From Burkholderia dolosa (lineage in GTDB: Bacteria > Pseudomonadota > Gammaproteobacteria > Burkholderiales > Burkholderiaceae): a DNA stretch of 45,049 nucleotides. The translations under genes and the position numbers were made by a program. Shown here one piece after another: positions 21,787 to 29,189 of this stretch. The first letter of the stretch is position 1. Each line of letters begins with the position of its first letter. Location: assembly GCF_902499135.1 (NCBI RefSeq), contig NZ_CABVPR010000047.1:1-45049 (forward strand), in the 5' to 3' direction. Under the pieces are notes generated by a model, which searched no databases, was not told where the DNA came from, and saw only the letters and a program-made list of their open reading frames with translations.

Positions 21787-22119
21787 GCCGGGGTGATGAA
21801 ATTGGTAAACATAGCGGACTTAAACGATTGAGTGCCCGGCCGGAAACGGTCGGTGCAGAACCCTTCAAATTCGGCGAAACCCCTGATGCGCGCATCGAGG
21901 CAACGCCGAGCCAAGCCTCGCGGCACGCGAGGAAGGTGTAGAGACTAGACGGGGGGCGCCTAAGGCGCACGGGCAGCGATCACGCCCGCGCGCGACGGCG
22001 AAGGCATAGTCCAGCGCACGAACGATGTCGTTCAGACGACAGCGGCTTCGAAAGAAGCAGTGTGACGAAAATCCGCCGCCTTAACTGGCTTGCCGGTTCG
22101 AGTCCGGTCCCCGGCACCA
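21787..22119 (+). tRNA. tRNA-Leu(UAA) interrupted by a group I intron
   Basis: Exon 1 is 21787-21821 and exon 2 is 22068-22119. Joined, they give an 87-nt class II tRNA with encoded CCA. The acceptor stem GCCGGGG/CCCCGGC pairs perfectly, the anticodon stem GCGGA/TCCGC closes a CTTAAAA loop with anticodon TAA, and the variable arm and TTCGAGTC T-loop are present. The intron falls after U34 of the anticodon, the same site as in cyanobacterial and plastid tRNA-Leu(UAA). Standard tRNA finders may miss or mis-span the gene. It lies between the LacI/ABC locus and a horizontally acquired islet. Confidence 0.95.
21822..22067 (+). ncRNA. Group I self-splicing intron (IC3-like), 246 nt
   Basis: The core elements are readable: CAAATTCGGCGAAACC (P3/P4 region), GCAACGCCGAGCCAAGC, GAAGGTGTAGAGACTAGACGG (P6/P7/J) and GCGAAGGCATAGTCCAG (P3/P8/P7 3' strand). 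These match what I recall of the Azoarcus tRNA-Ile intron core. P1 forms from exon ACUU with internal guide GAGU at 21830-21833, leaving the expected U-G wobble at the 5' splice site. The intron ends in G (22067), the omega-G. GCTTC-GAAA-GAAGC near the end is a P9 stem with a GNRA loop. No homing endonuclease frame is present. Subgroup and activity are inferred. Confidence 0.93.
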
Positions 22120-22340
22120 TCCACTATTCCTCTGTCGTGATGTCGCGCACGGTCGACCCCGACGGCCAGAAAAAATGAAGCTCCCGCTCCACGAGCGGCG
22201 AGTATGTCGGGCTGGCCGGCGCCGAATCCTGCACAAATTCTCGTAAATCAATTGCTTGAATAAAGCCGTCCGCACGATCGAAATTTGTGCGGTGAGCGAC
22301 ATCGCGGATCCCTCCCGTCTTCCGACAGCCGGCGTGCCGG

Positions 22341-22493
22341 CTGGTCAAGGACGTTCGCGGTACGCACTACTATCGCAGTGTCAAGGATCCGCCAGACGGC
22401 ACTGCGTCAACGCATGCGTGAAATCGCCCGGACGCGCGTTCGGTACGGCTACCGGCGCGTGCATGTGCTGTGCGAGCGAGAAGGTTCGCGCGT
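22341..22493 (+). mobile_element. IS3-family orfB transposase remnant 1, frameshifted
   Basis: Frame 22341-22391 reads LVKDVRGTHYYRSVKDP. After a shift near 22392-22395 the next frame reads TALRQRMREIARTRV and GYRRVHVLCEREG. This is the N-terminal part of an IS407/IS3-type OrfB. No ends or inverted repeats are left. Confidence 0.75.
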
Positions 22494-22799
22494 GAGGGGC
22501 GCTCGCAGCGCAACGCATGTCGCTACCTGCGGCTGAGCCGCCGAGTGGCGACCTGTACGCTCAAGCAACCGAAGAAGGCTCGGAGCCCGGGCGAGAAGCT
22601 ATTGGCCGCGCAACAAGCGCGGCGCTTCGGCTATCGCCGGATGTCGGTCCGGCTGGCGTTGAGCGAGTTGCGCGTGCGACGAACGCGGCGCGCCTTGCAA
22701 CTCAGCATCCGGTGGCGACGTCGTTGCGTCGACGACATACGCGTGCCAGCCGCCACGCCGCCCCATGCGGCCTGGAACCGCGACTTCGTGCACAGCGTC
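22488..22799 (+). mobile_element. IS3-family orfB transposase remnant 2
   Basis: A different frame reads EGRSQRNACRYLRLSRR, then RRFGYRRMSVRLALSEL and HAAWNRDFVHSV. It follows the IS3 OrfB order (HTH-21-like region, then the FGYRR block, then the W-DFVH start of the catalytic domain) but is truncated before the rest of the DDE core. It abuts remnant 1 with the reading frame changed, so two elements or a rearranged one are joined. Confidence 0.65.
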
Positions 22800-22908
22800 C
22801 GCGCGGGAGCTTGGAACGCTGGCTCGTCAAAGCTCCATGGAACATGCGCTCGCGCGAACGGAAACTATCAATTCTGTGAGTTATGGAGCCTTCCACGCCG
22901 CACACATA

Positions 22909-23040
22909 ATGCGCTGACTCAATGGCGTTCGGAGCGCAAATGATCTTCCGAATCTCCGGCGCGAATGCGCCGAAGGGAATCGCCCGTTCGCACGCTCGCC
23001 GCCGGAGCTCGGCGATCGGCTTTGAATTGCGAGGGAAGCT
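22909..23040 (-). mobile_element. IS256-family (mutator) transposase remnant
   Basis: Minus-strand frame reads IAELRRRACERAIPFGAF, then APEIRKIICAPNAIESAH. This matches the conserved [26 protein letters not shown] block near the C-terminus of IS256-type transposases. Only about 40 codons remain; it lies opposite to remnants 1 and 2. Confidence 0.75.
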
Positions 23041-23106
23041 CAGTGCGTTCTCATCTGTGGTGCGTGTCATTTTGTCCAACTTCGTTTATTCGACCGGAGG
23101 TGCATC

Positions 23107-23202
23107 ATGGCTTCGTAGCAGATCAATATCCTCCCAATTTCCCCAAATTCGAACACCGAGAACGCAATGGGGACATGTATCCATCCCGGATGGCAACCTT
23201 AA
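23107..23202 (+). pseudogene. Possible remnant of a small gene with a stop at codon 4
   Basis: A very strong GGAGG site (23096-23100) sits 6 bases before ATG 23107, but the frame reads MAS-stop. Beyond the TAG it continues QINILPISPNSNTENAMG and stops at 23200. Either a decayed gene lying just upstream of the lectin or a leader. I do not recognise the sequence. Confidence 0.3.
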
Positions 23203-23278
23203 CGAATGCCCTTGAGCCTCTCCATGATGACGTGAATTCCGGCATTTCTTATGGTCCATTAAAATCAACGAGGCAATA

Positions 23279-24277
23279 ATGAGCAATTTGAATTACGGTA
23301 GCACCATTCATCTGCAGAATATGTACGATGTGGCGAACGGAGATTATCTCGACCGCAATAATCCGATCGATGATCAAGAATATTATGTGGTGACGACCCG
23401 CTCCACGGATCGCGACGGGTCGTCCGGTACATGGAAGATCGAATCGGCGATTGGCGGGCAAGGCCCGGAAGTGAAAATAGGAGATATTGTCAAACTGTCC
23501 AACGCGTCGGCTGGTGGCGGATATCTGTGTGCCATCCCGTACGATTCCAGCCTGGCCACGATCCAGGCAGTTACGAATCGCATCGCTTCAGACGAATCGT
23601 TGCAGTGGGAAATTGTCGTACCCGACGGTATGAAAGGCGATACCCTGCGAGAAACCGATATTTTTTACCTGAAGAATTCCGGACAGCAAGCCTATTTGGG
23701 CGTCTATTATGGGCCGCCGTCGGGAACTTCGAACGGACTCTACGGTGTCTGGGGTTACAAGAGTTTCGCGAAGGAAACGCAGCAACAATGGCGATACATC
23801 GATGCGACGCCCGCACCCGCGCCCACGCCGACACCGACGACGCCCACGCCCACGCCCACGCCGACACCCACGACGCCGACGCCTGCACCGACACCGACGC
23901 CGAGCGGACTTCGGACCGGCCGGAAGTGCTGTTGGGATGTCCCGGCAAATACCACCGTCTACGTCGCCGCCATGAACACGGAGCAATGGAACAGAACCGT
24001 ACATGTGTGGATCGACGGCAAGGAGGCGACGCCGATTTCATTGCCGGCGGGTAACAATGGCGTGGTTCATGTTTATGAAACGGGCAAGACTTCGTCGTCG
24101 AATGGAAATAACTTCTGTATCAGCATCGATGACAGCAAAGCAGGCGAGATGATGTTGGAATGGTATCCGCCCGCGGCCGTTGGGAAAGGATTATTCGTCA
24201 ACATCGGCGCCGAGAAAGACTACCAGAAAGAGAGCGGTTACAGCGACGTGGCTGTGAGCGTCTACTGGGTGCGCTGA
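23279..24277 (+). CDS. Chimeric lectin: beta-trefoil domain, Pro-Thr linker, LecB/BC2L-like C-terminal domain
   Basis: A 332-residue protein without signal peptide. Residues 8-175 show three internal repeats, each with hydrophobic-x-L-x-N (10-14, 71-75, 129-133), then a Y-L pair (23-24, 82-83, 139-140) and a Trp in a Q-x-W-like setting (52, 110, 171). That is the beta-trefoil lectin pattern. Residues 178-208 are a Pro-Thr-rich linker. Residues 216-332 resemble LecB/BC2L: VPANTTVYVAAMN and RTVHVWIDGKEAT align with the N-terminal strands, and NIGAEKDYQKESGYSDVAV with the calcium loop GSEDG..DYNDG. However several calcium ligands and the C-terminal Gly are not conserved (the protein ends VYWVR), so sugar binding there is uncertain. 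Absence of a signal peptide is normal for BC2L lectins. The gene is AT-richer than neighbours and lies beside IS debris, so horizontally acquired. Confidence 0.7.
   Translation: MSNLNYGSTIHLQNMYDVANGDYLDRNNPIDDQEYYVVTTRSTDRDGSSGTWKIESAIGGQGPEVKIGDIVKLSNASAGGGYLCAIPYDSSLATIQAVTNRIASDESLQWEIVVPDGMKGDTLRETDIFYLKNSGQQAYLGVYYGPPSGTSNGLYGVWGYKSFAKETQQQWRYIDATPAPAPTPTPTTPTPTPTPTPTTPTPAPTPTPSGLRTGRKCCWDVPANTTVYVAAMNTEQWNRTVHVWIDGKEATPISLPAGNNGVVHVYETGKTSSSNGNNFCISIDDSKAGEMMLEWYPPAAVGKGLFVNIGAEKDYQKESGYSDVAVSVYWVR
23808..23902 (+). repeat. Pro-Thr linker repeat within the lectin gene
   Basis: Imperfect 6-base-unit repetition (CCGACA, CCCACG, CCGACG and similar) coding for a Pro-Thr/Pro-Ala tract of about 31 residues between the two lectin domains. 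It is a candidate for length variation. Confidence 0.85.
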
Positions 24278-24320
24278 TAGATAGTCCGATTCCAGTGCTC
24301 GCTTAATCAGCATTTTTTGC

Positions 24321-24359
24321 GCGATCCATGAACATTTCGATTCTCGGTTCATGGATCGC
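24321..24359. repeat. 13-bp perfect inverted repeat, 13-nt loop
   Basis: Arms GCGATCCATGAAC (24321-24333) and GTTCATGGATCGC (24347-24359). It lies 43 bases after the lectin stop codon. It is preceded by a T-rich run (CATTTTTTGC) and followed by CATTTTGC, so either strand could use it as a weak terminator; it could also be an insertion-element end. Confidence 0.7.
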
Positions 24360-24984
24360 CATTTTGCTGACAAGATACCGGTTGTCGGCGATGGACACGA
24401 TCATCGTTCTAGCCGCCAGCCATCGAGATGTGCAACTCACCGCGACACTTGCCGATTGCGTAGACAACCGCACCACGCGACTGTCGAGCATCGTTCGACG
24501 TCGACCGACAACCGGCGGGTAATCGTCGGTGTCGCGCGGCTTTCGATTTTCGTGCCGCGCGGCGATCGTGAAATGCGATCACGCCGCGCATGCGTTTCGA
24601 TTCCGCTCGCCGTGACGTGCCGATAAAGTCCATCCATCGCGTCGATCGTCTGCGACAACGCCTGCCGTTCGAGCGGACAGTGTTGCGCGTTGCGCGCTGC
24701 TCGATCCCGGGCTCGACGCACGGCCGGGCGCGCATGTCGTCGCATCCGACCGGCTCGTCCGAAACCGTCGTCATCGCGGCCGGACGGTGACCGGCCCACG
24801 CAATGACGCCGCGGCCGCCGACCGCATCCTGACGGTCCGGAACGCGCACGGCATGTCGGTGCGCGCCGGCTTGATCTGTCGGTTTTCAAACCGGTCGCTT
24901 TCGCGATTCCATCGGCCGTTTCGCCGAAGCCTCGGACGATTTCAAAAATCACGCGATCACGGGTAATTCCCGATACCGCACAAG

Positions 24985-24996
24985 TTGTATATACAA
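24985..24996. promoter_or_regulatory. GntR-type operator candidate upstream of the permease
   Basis: TTGTATATACAA, a perfect 12-bp palindrome of the kind bound by FadR/HutC-type GntR regulators, 180 bases before the permease start. No GntR gene lies in this window. Confidence 0.5.
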
Positions 24997-25176
24997 GATT
25001 ATCCGCTGGCAATGTCGGCACGCATCGCGCCGCGTAGCGCCACCGTGCAGACAATGCGTGCGTCGCGCATGCCGGCGGTCCACGGCGCCCAGCACCCGAA
25101 GAGCCGAAAGGGCGGCTCGGCACGTTGCCTGTTCCGTTCAAACCGTACGCGTCCTGAGTATCTTGGAGATTTATCC

Positions 25177-26607
25177 GTGTCAACGAATCCCAGAGCAAAA
25201 GCCGGCGCCCTGATCGAAGTCCGCTCGATCGATTTCATTCCCGACGCCGAGCGTCACGGCGGGCTGCCGAGCCAGTTCACGTTATGGCTGTCGGCGAACC
25301 TGCAGATCACCGCGATCGTCACCGGTGCATTGGCCGTCGTGCTCGGCGGCGACGTGTTCTGGTCGCTGATCGCGCTGCTGCTCGGTCAACTCGTCGGCGG
25401 CGCAGTGATGGCGCTGCACGGCGCGCAAGGGCCGCAGCTCGGACTGCCGCAGATGATCTCGAGCCGCGTGCAGTTCGGCGTCTATGGCGCGATGATCCCG
25501 ATCGTGCTCGTGTGCGTGATGTATATCGGCTTTTCTGCAAGTGGCTCGGTGCTCGCGGGGCAGGCGGTCGCGCAGCTGCTGCACGTCGACGACGCGGCCG
25601 GCATTCTGCTGTTCGCGGCGGTGATCGTCGTGCTGACCGTGTTCGGCTATCGCGCGATCCACTTCGTCGGCCGCATTGCGAGCGTGGTCGGCGTCGTCGC
25701 GTTCGTCTACATGTTCGCGCAGCTGTTCGCGAACCATGATGTTGGTGCGCTGCTCGCGAACCGCCATTTCTCGCTCGCGAGCTTCCTGCTGTCGATGTCG
25801 CTGTCCGCATCGTGGCAGATTGCGTTCGGCCCGTACGTCGCCGACTATTCGCGCTATCTGCCGCGCTCGACGTCGTCGGCCGGCACGTTCGTCGCGGTCG
25901 GCCTCGGCTCGGTGATCGGCGCGCAGGCGGCGATGGTGTTCGGCGTATTCGCGGCCGCACTGGCCGGCAGCCGGTTCGCGCACCATGAAGTGTCGTATAT
26001 CGTCGGGCTCGGCTCGACGGGCGCCGTGGCCGCGCTGCTGTACTTCAGCATCGCGTTCGGCAAGGTGACGGTCACTGCGCTGAACGCGTACGGCAGCTTC
26101 ATGTCGATGGCGACGATCGTCAGCGGTTTTCGCGGCAAGCAGGCGGTATCGTCGCGCAGCCGTCTCGTTTACATCTTCGGAATGATCTGCGTGTCGACGC
26201 TGATCGCGCTCGCGGGCCGTCACTCGTTCCTGAAGGAGTTCACCGCGTTCATCCTGTTCCTGCTCGCGTTCTTCACGCCGTGGAGCGCGATCAATCTGGT
26301 CGACTACTACTGCTTCACGCGTTCGCGCTACGATGTGCCGGCGCTGTCCGATCCGGACGGCCGCTACGGACGCTGGAACGCGATGGCGATCGCGATCTAC
26401 GTGATCGGCATTCTCGTGCAGCTGCCGTTCATGTCGACGCACATCTACACGGGGCCGCTCGTCGATGCGCTCGGCGGCACCGACATCTCGTGGATCCTCG
26501 GCCTGATCGTGCCGGCGGTGCTGTATTACATCGGTGCGCGCGCGTCGCGACGCAGCATTCCGGAGCGGCTGATTCTGCCGCTCGAGCGCGGCGAGCTTCC
26601 GCACTGA
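25177..26607 (+). CDS. NCS1-family cytosine/purine/hydantoin-type permease
   Basis: A 476-residue inner-membrane protein with about twelve hydrophobic segments. Family features are SIDFIPDAERHGGLPSQFTLW at the start, QGPQLGLPQMISSRVQFG in TM2-3 and YVADYSRYLPR. GTG 25177 is preceded by CTTGGAG at 8 bases. NCS1 relatives take up nucleobases, hydantoins or thiamine precursors; the substrate is not fixed by sequence. Nearby M20 amidohydrolase suggests import of a carbamoylated or ureide nitrogen source. It converges with the LysR gene, with a hairpin between them. Confidence 0.92.
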   Translation: MSTNPRAKAGALIEVRSIDFIPDAERHGGLPSQFTLWLSANLQITAIVTGALAVVLGGDVFWSLIALLLGQLVGGAVMALHGAQGPQLGLPQMISSRVQFGVYGAMIPIVLVCVMYIGFSASGSVLAGQAVAQLLHVDDAAGILLFAAVIVVLTVFGYRAIHFVGRIASVVGVVAFVYMFAQLFANHDVGALLANRHFSLASFLLSMSLSASWQIAFGPYVADYSRYLPRSTSSAGTFVAVGLGSVIGAQAAMVFGVFAAALAGSRFAHHEVSYIVGLGSTGAVAALLYFSIAFGKVTVTALNAYGSFMSMATIVSGFRGKQAVSSRSRLVYIFGMICVSTLIALAGRHSFLKEFTAFILFLLAFFTPWSAINLVDYYCFTRSRYDVPALSDPDGRYGRWNAMAIAIYVIGILVQLPFMSTHIYTGPLVDALGGTDISWILGLIVPAVLYYIGARASRRSIPERLILPLERGELPH

Positions 26608-26660
26608 CGCGGCGTTCGCATCCACGTCCGCATCCGCAACGCCGCTGCGCGACGATGCAT

Positions 26661-26694
26661 CGCGCGAGCGCTGTCGCCGACGAGCGCTCGCGCG
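26661..26694. terminator. Hairpin between convergent permease and LysR genes
   Basis: 12-bp perfect stem (26661-26672 with 26683-26694), 10-nt loop, no T-run. It abuts the LysR stop codon at 26696. Probable bidirectional transcription barrier. Confidence 0.6.
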
Positions 26695-26695
26695 C

Positions 26696-27652
26696 TCACT
26701 TCCCGAGCCGCTCCGCGAGCGAATGGCGCTGCATGCAGCGCTCCATCGCATCGAGGAACGCGTGCTCGGCCGCATTCATCTTGCGGTCGCGATGCCACAG
26801 CAGGAAGACGTCGACGTCGACGAGCCCGTCGTCGGGCGGCAGCCGCCACAGCCGCTGCTGCACGATGTCGTCGCGCACGATGTGTTCGGGCAGGCAGCCG
26901 ATTCCGTAGCCCGCGAAAATCAGCCGGCGCACTTCGTCGAGGCTCGGCGACGACGCGACGATGCGCCCGGTGAAACCCTTCTGGTCGCGAAACACGGTGA
27001 GCGGCGACAGGCTGTCGCCGATCTGGTCGCTGGTAAACGACACGAAATTCTCTGCGAGCAGGTCGTCCATCCGCAGTTGCGTCTGCCCGAACAGCCGGTG
27101 ATGGCGGCCGCAATAGATTGCATAGCGCTGGCGCAGAAAGCAGCGCATCTCGAGCTTGTCGTGCGGCGTGCGGCACAGCGCGAGCCCCGCGGTTGCGGTC
27201 TTCTGCAGCAGCGACGACAGGATGTCCGACGAACGCATCACGTCGATCTGCAGGTCGATGCGCGGATACGCGCGATGGAAATCCGCGAGGAATTCGTCGT
27301 ACACCGGCGATTCGATGCGGCTCACGGTCAGCAGCCGGATCGACCCGGTCAGATCGGCGGTTCGGTCGTCGAGATCGGTTTCGAGGCGCGAGATGCCGCC
27401 GTAGATGTCGGTCGCGATCCGGTACACGGCTTCGCCGGCCGGCGTGGGGGCGAAATGCGCGCCGCGCCGCTCGATGAGCCGGCGCTGCAGCGTGTCTTCG
27501 AGCCGGCGCAGCGCCTGGCTCACGGCCGGCTGCGTGACGTGCAGCCGCGCCGCCGCGCGGCTCACGCTGCGCTCCTGCATGATCACCAGATACGTGCGCA
27601 GCAGGTTCCAGTCGAGACGGTCGTTCAGAAAAGGCGTGAGGTCGGCGCGCAT
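26696..27652 (-). CDS. LysR-family regulator
   Basis: A 318-residue LysR protein. The wHTH covers about residues 14-73 (LLRTYLVIMQERSVSRAAAR, VTQPAVSQALRRLED). Residues about 100-305 are the effector-binding domain. It is divergent from the MFS gene (195 bases between starts) and so is the probable activator of the MFS-amidohydrolase-deacetylase operon. The inducer is not known. Confidence 0.92.
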   Translation of the reverse strand: MRADLTPFLNDRLDWNLLRTYLVIMQERSVSRAAARLHVTQPAVSQALRRLEDTLQRRLIERRGAHFAPTPAGEAVYRIATDIYGGISRLETDLDDRTADLTGSIRLLTVSRIESPVYDEFLADFHRAYPRIDLQIDVMRSSDILSSLLQKTATAGLALCRTPHDKLEMRCFLRQRYAIYCGRHHRLFGQTQLRMDDLLAENFVSFTSDQIGDSLSPLTVFRDQKGFTGRIVASSPSLDEVRRLIFAGYGIGCLPEHIVRDDIVQQRLWRLPPDDGLVDVDVFLLWHRDRKMNAAEHAFLDAMERCMQRHSLAERLGK

Positions 27653-27847
27653 CGTGTCTCCGGTCGAAGCGTCGGCAAAGGTATTAGGAGAATTTATACG
27701 GCGAATAATAACTTGAAATTTGACTAATGATTTGCGGTCGCCGATAAAGGAGGGGCGCCGCAGCGTGCGGCGCGAGGCCGCGACAGACGGCCGGCCACCA
27801 CGATATTGCGCGTCGCCGCCGCAGCGCGGCGCGCGTCAGGAGCCACC
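27653..27847. promoter_or_regulatory. Divergent LysR/MFS promoter region
   Basis: 195 bases between divergent starts. An AT-rich patch around 27690-27735 (GAATTTATACGGCGAATAAT and TTTGACTAATGATTTG) stands out in GC-rich DNA and is the likely place for the LysR T-N11-A site and both promoters. No exact site is assigned. Confidence 0.45.
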
Positions 27848-29158
27848 ATGACCCAGTCCCTTCCGTCCGGCCGCCAGCCGGCCCGCGCCGCCACCGCCGC
27901 GTTCATCGGCACGATGATCGAGTGGTACGACTTCTACATCTACGCGACCGCCGCGGCGCTCGTGTTCGGCGAACTCTATTTTCCGTCGCATGATCCGTTC
28001 GTCAGCACGATGGCGTCGTTCGCGACGTTCGCGGTCGGCTTCTTCGCACGGCCGCTCGGCGGCGTCGTGTTCGGCCATCTCGGCGACCGCATCGGCCGCA
28101 AGAAGGCGCTGATGACGACGCTGATGATGATGGGCGTCGCGACGGTCTGCGTCGGGTTGCTGCCCGACTACTCGAAGGTCGGCATCGTCGCGCCGGTGCT
28201 GCTCGTCGTGCTGCGCATCGTGCAGGGGATCGCGGTTGGCGGCGAGTGGGGCGGCGCGGTGCTGATGGCCGGCGAACACGCGCCGCAAGGGCGCCGCACG
28301 TTCTTCGCGTCGTTCGCGCAGCTCGGCAGCCCGGCCGGGCTGATCCTGTCGCTCGTAGCGTTTCGTGCGGCCACGTCGATGGACAAGGCCGATTTCCTCG
28401 CGTGGGGCTGGCGTCTGCCGTTTCTTGCGAGCTCGGTGCTGCTCGTCGTCGGCATCCTGATCCGGCTCGGCGTGAACGAGTCGCCGGAGTTCGCGCGCGT
28501 GAAGGAGGCGAAGCGCACCGTGAAGCTGCCGGTCGCGGAGGTGTTCCGTTCCGCGTCGGCGCTCGTGCTGCTCTGCATCGGCGCGAACACGATCGGGATC
28601 GCGGGCGTGTACTTCACGAACACGTTCATGATCGCTTACACGACGCAGTACGTCGGCGTGTCGCGTTCGCTGATTCTCGACAGCCTGTTCGCGGTCGCGA
28701 TCATCCAGTTCTTCGCGCAGCCGCTCGCCGCGTGGATCGCGGAGCGCATCGGCGGCGCACGCTTCCTGAAGCTCGCCGCGCTGCTCGCGATGCTGTCGCC
28801 GTATCCGATGTTCGTGCTCGTGCAGGGCGGCACGTCCGCGTCGCTGGTGACCGGCATCGCGCTCGCGGTGGTCTGCATGTCGGGCTTCTATTCGGTAATC
28901 GCCGGCTTCGTGAGCGGCGTGTTTCCCGCGCACGTCCGCTATTCGGCGATCTCGCTCGCGTATCAGATCTGCGGTGCGATCGCCGGCGGCCTGACGCCGC
29001 TCGTCGGCACGTGGCTCGCGCATCGCTTCGCCGGTCAGTGGTGGCCGCTCGCGCTGTTCTACACGTGCCTGGCCGGCATCTCGCTCGCGTGCATCGTCGC
29101 GCTCGACGCGCGTCGTGCCGCGCAGCCGGCCGGCGCCGAGGCGCTCGGTTCGCACTGA
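27848..29158 (+). CDS. MHS-type MFS transporter
   Basis: A 436-residue metabolite:H+ symporter-type MFS protein. Diagnostic motifs are TMIEWYDFYIYATAAALVFG in TM1, GHLGDRIGRKKAL in the A-loop and VGGEWGGAVLM in TM5. Relatives carry shikimate, alpha-ketoglutarate, proline/betaine and citrate. AGGAG lies 6 bases before ATG 27848. It is 31 bases upstream of the M20 amidohydrolase gene, so is likely that enzyme's substrate importer. Confidence 0.93.
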   Translation: MTQSLPSGRQPARAATAAFIGTMIEWYDFYIYATAAALVFGELYFPSHDPFVSTMASFATFAVGFFARPLGGVVFGHLGDRIGRKKALMTTLMMMGVATVCVGLLPDYSKVGIVAPVLLVVLRIVQGIAVGGEWGGAVLMAGEHAPQGRRTFFASFAQLGSPAGLILSLVAFRAATSMDKADFLAWGWRLPFLASSVLLVVGILIRLGVNESPEFARVKEAKRTVKLPVAEVFRSASALVLLCIGANTIGIAGVYFTNTFMIAYTTQYVGVSRSLILDSLFAVAIIQFFAQPLAAWIAERIGGARFLKLAALLAMLSPYPMFVLVQGGTSASLVTGIALAVVCMSGFYSVIAGFVSGVFPAHVRYSAISLAYQICGAIAGGLTPLVGTWLAHRFAGQWWPLALFYTCLAGISLACIVALDARRAAQPAGAEALGSH

Positions 29159-29189
29159 ACGACAACTTGTCCATTCGAACGGAATCCCG

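Larger units (their letters stand above)
22120..23278. other. Gene-poor, AT-richer islet between tRNA-Leu and the lectin gene
   Basis: No intact gene over about 1.16 kb. The stretch holds three decayed transposase fragments (listed separately), a minus-strand open frame of 74 codons ending at 22124 that I do not recognise, and a very short interrupted frame with a strong ribosome-binding site at 23107. Base composition is visibly less GC-rich than the flanks. No integrase or duplicated tRNA end was seen. Confidence 0.7.
24278..25176. other. Long intergenic stretch before the NCS1 permease
   Basis: Nearly 900 bases with no convincing gene. Frames on either strand have no start signals or family motifs. 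It contains a 13-bp perfect inverted repeat (24321-24359) and a GntR-like palindrome (24985-24996). Confidence 0.6.

Noticed and set aside
21719-21970. Open frame covering the 5' part of the tRNA and intron
   Set aside because: Considered as a homing endonuclease; too short, no LAGLIDADG, GIY-YIG or HNH motif, and it overlaps the structured RNA core.
22124-22348. 74-codon minus-strand frame as an intact gene
   Set aside because: No start signal and no recognisable family; kept only as a note in the islet description.
23808-23902. CRISPR-like repeat tract
   Set aside because: Hexanucleotide Pro-Thr coding repetition without spacers; lies inside an open reading frame.
24409-24849. 146-codon minus-strand frame in the long intergenic gap
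   Set aside because: No ribosome site and no motif; composition like a shadow frame.
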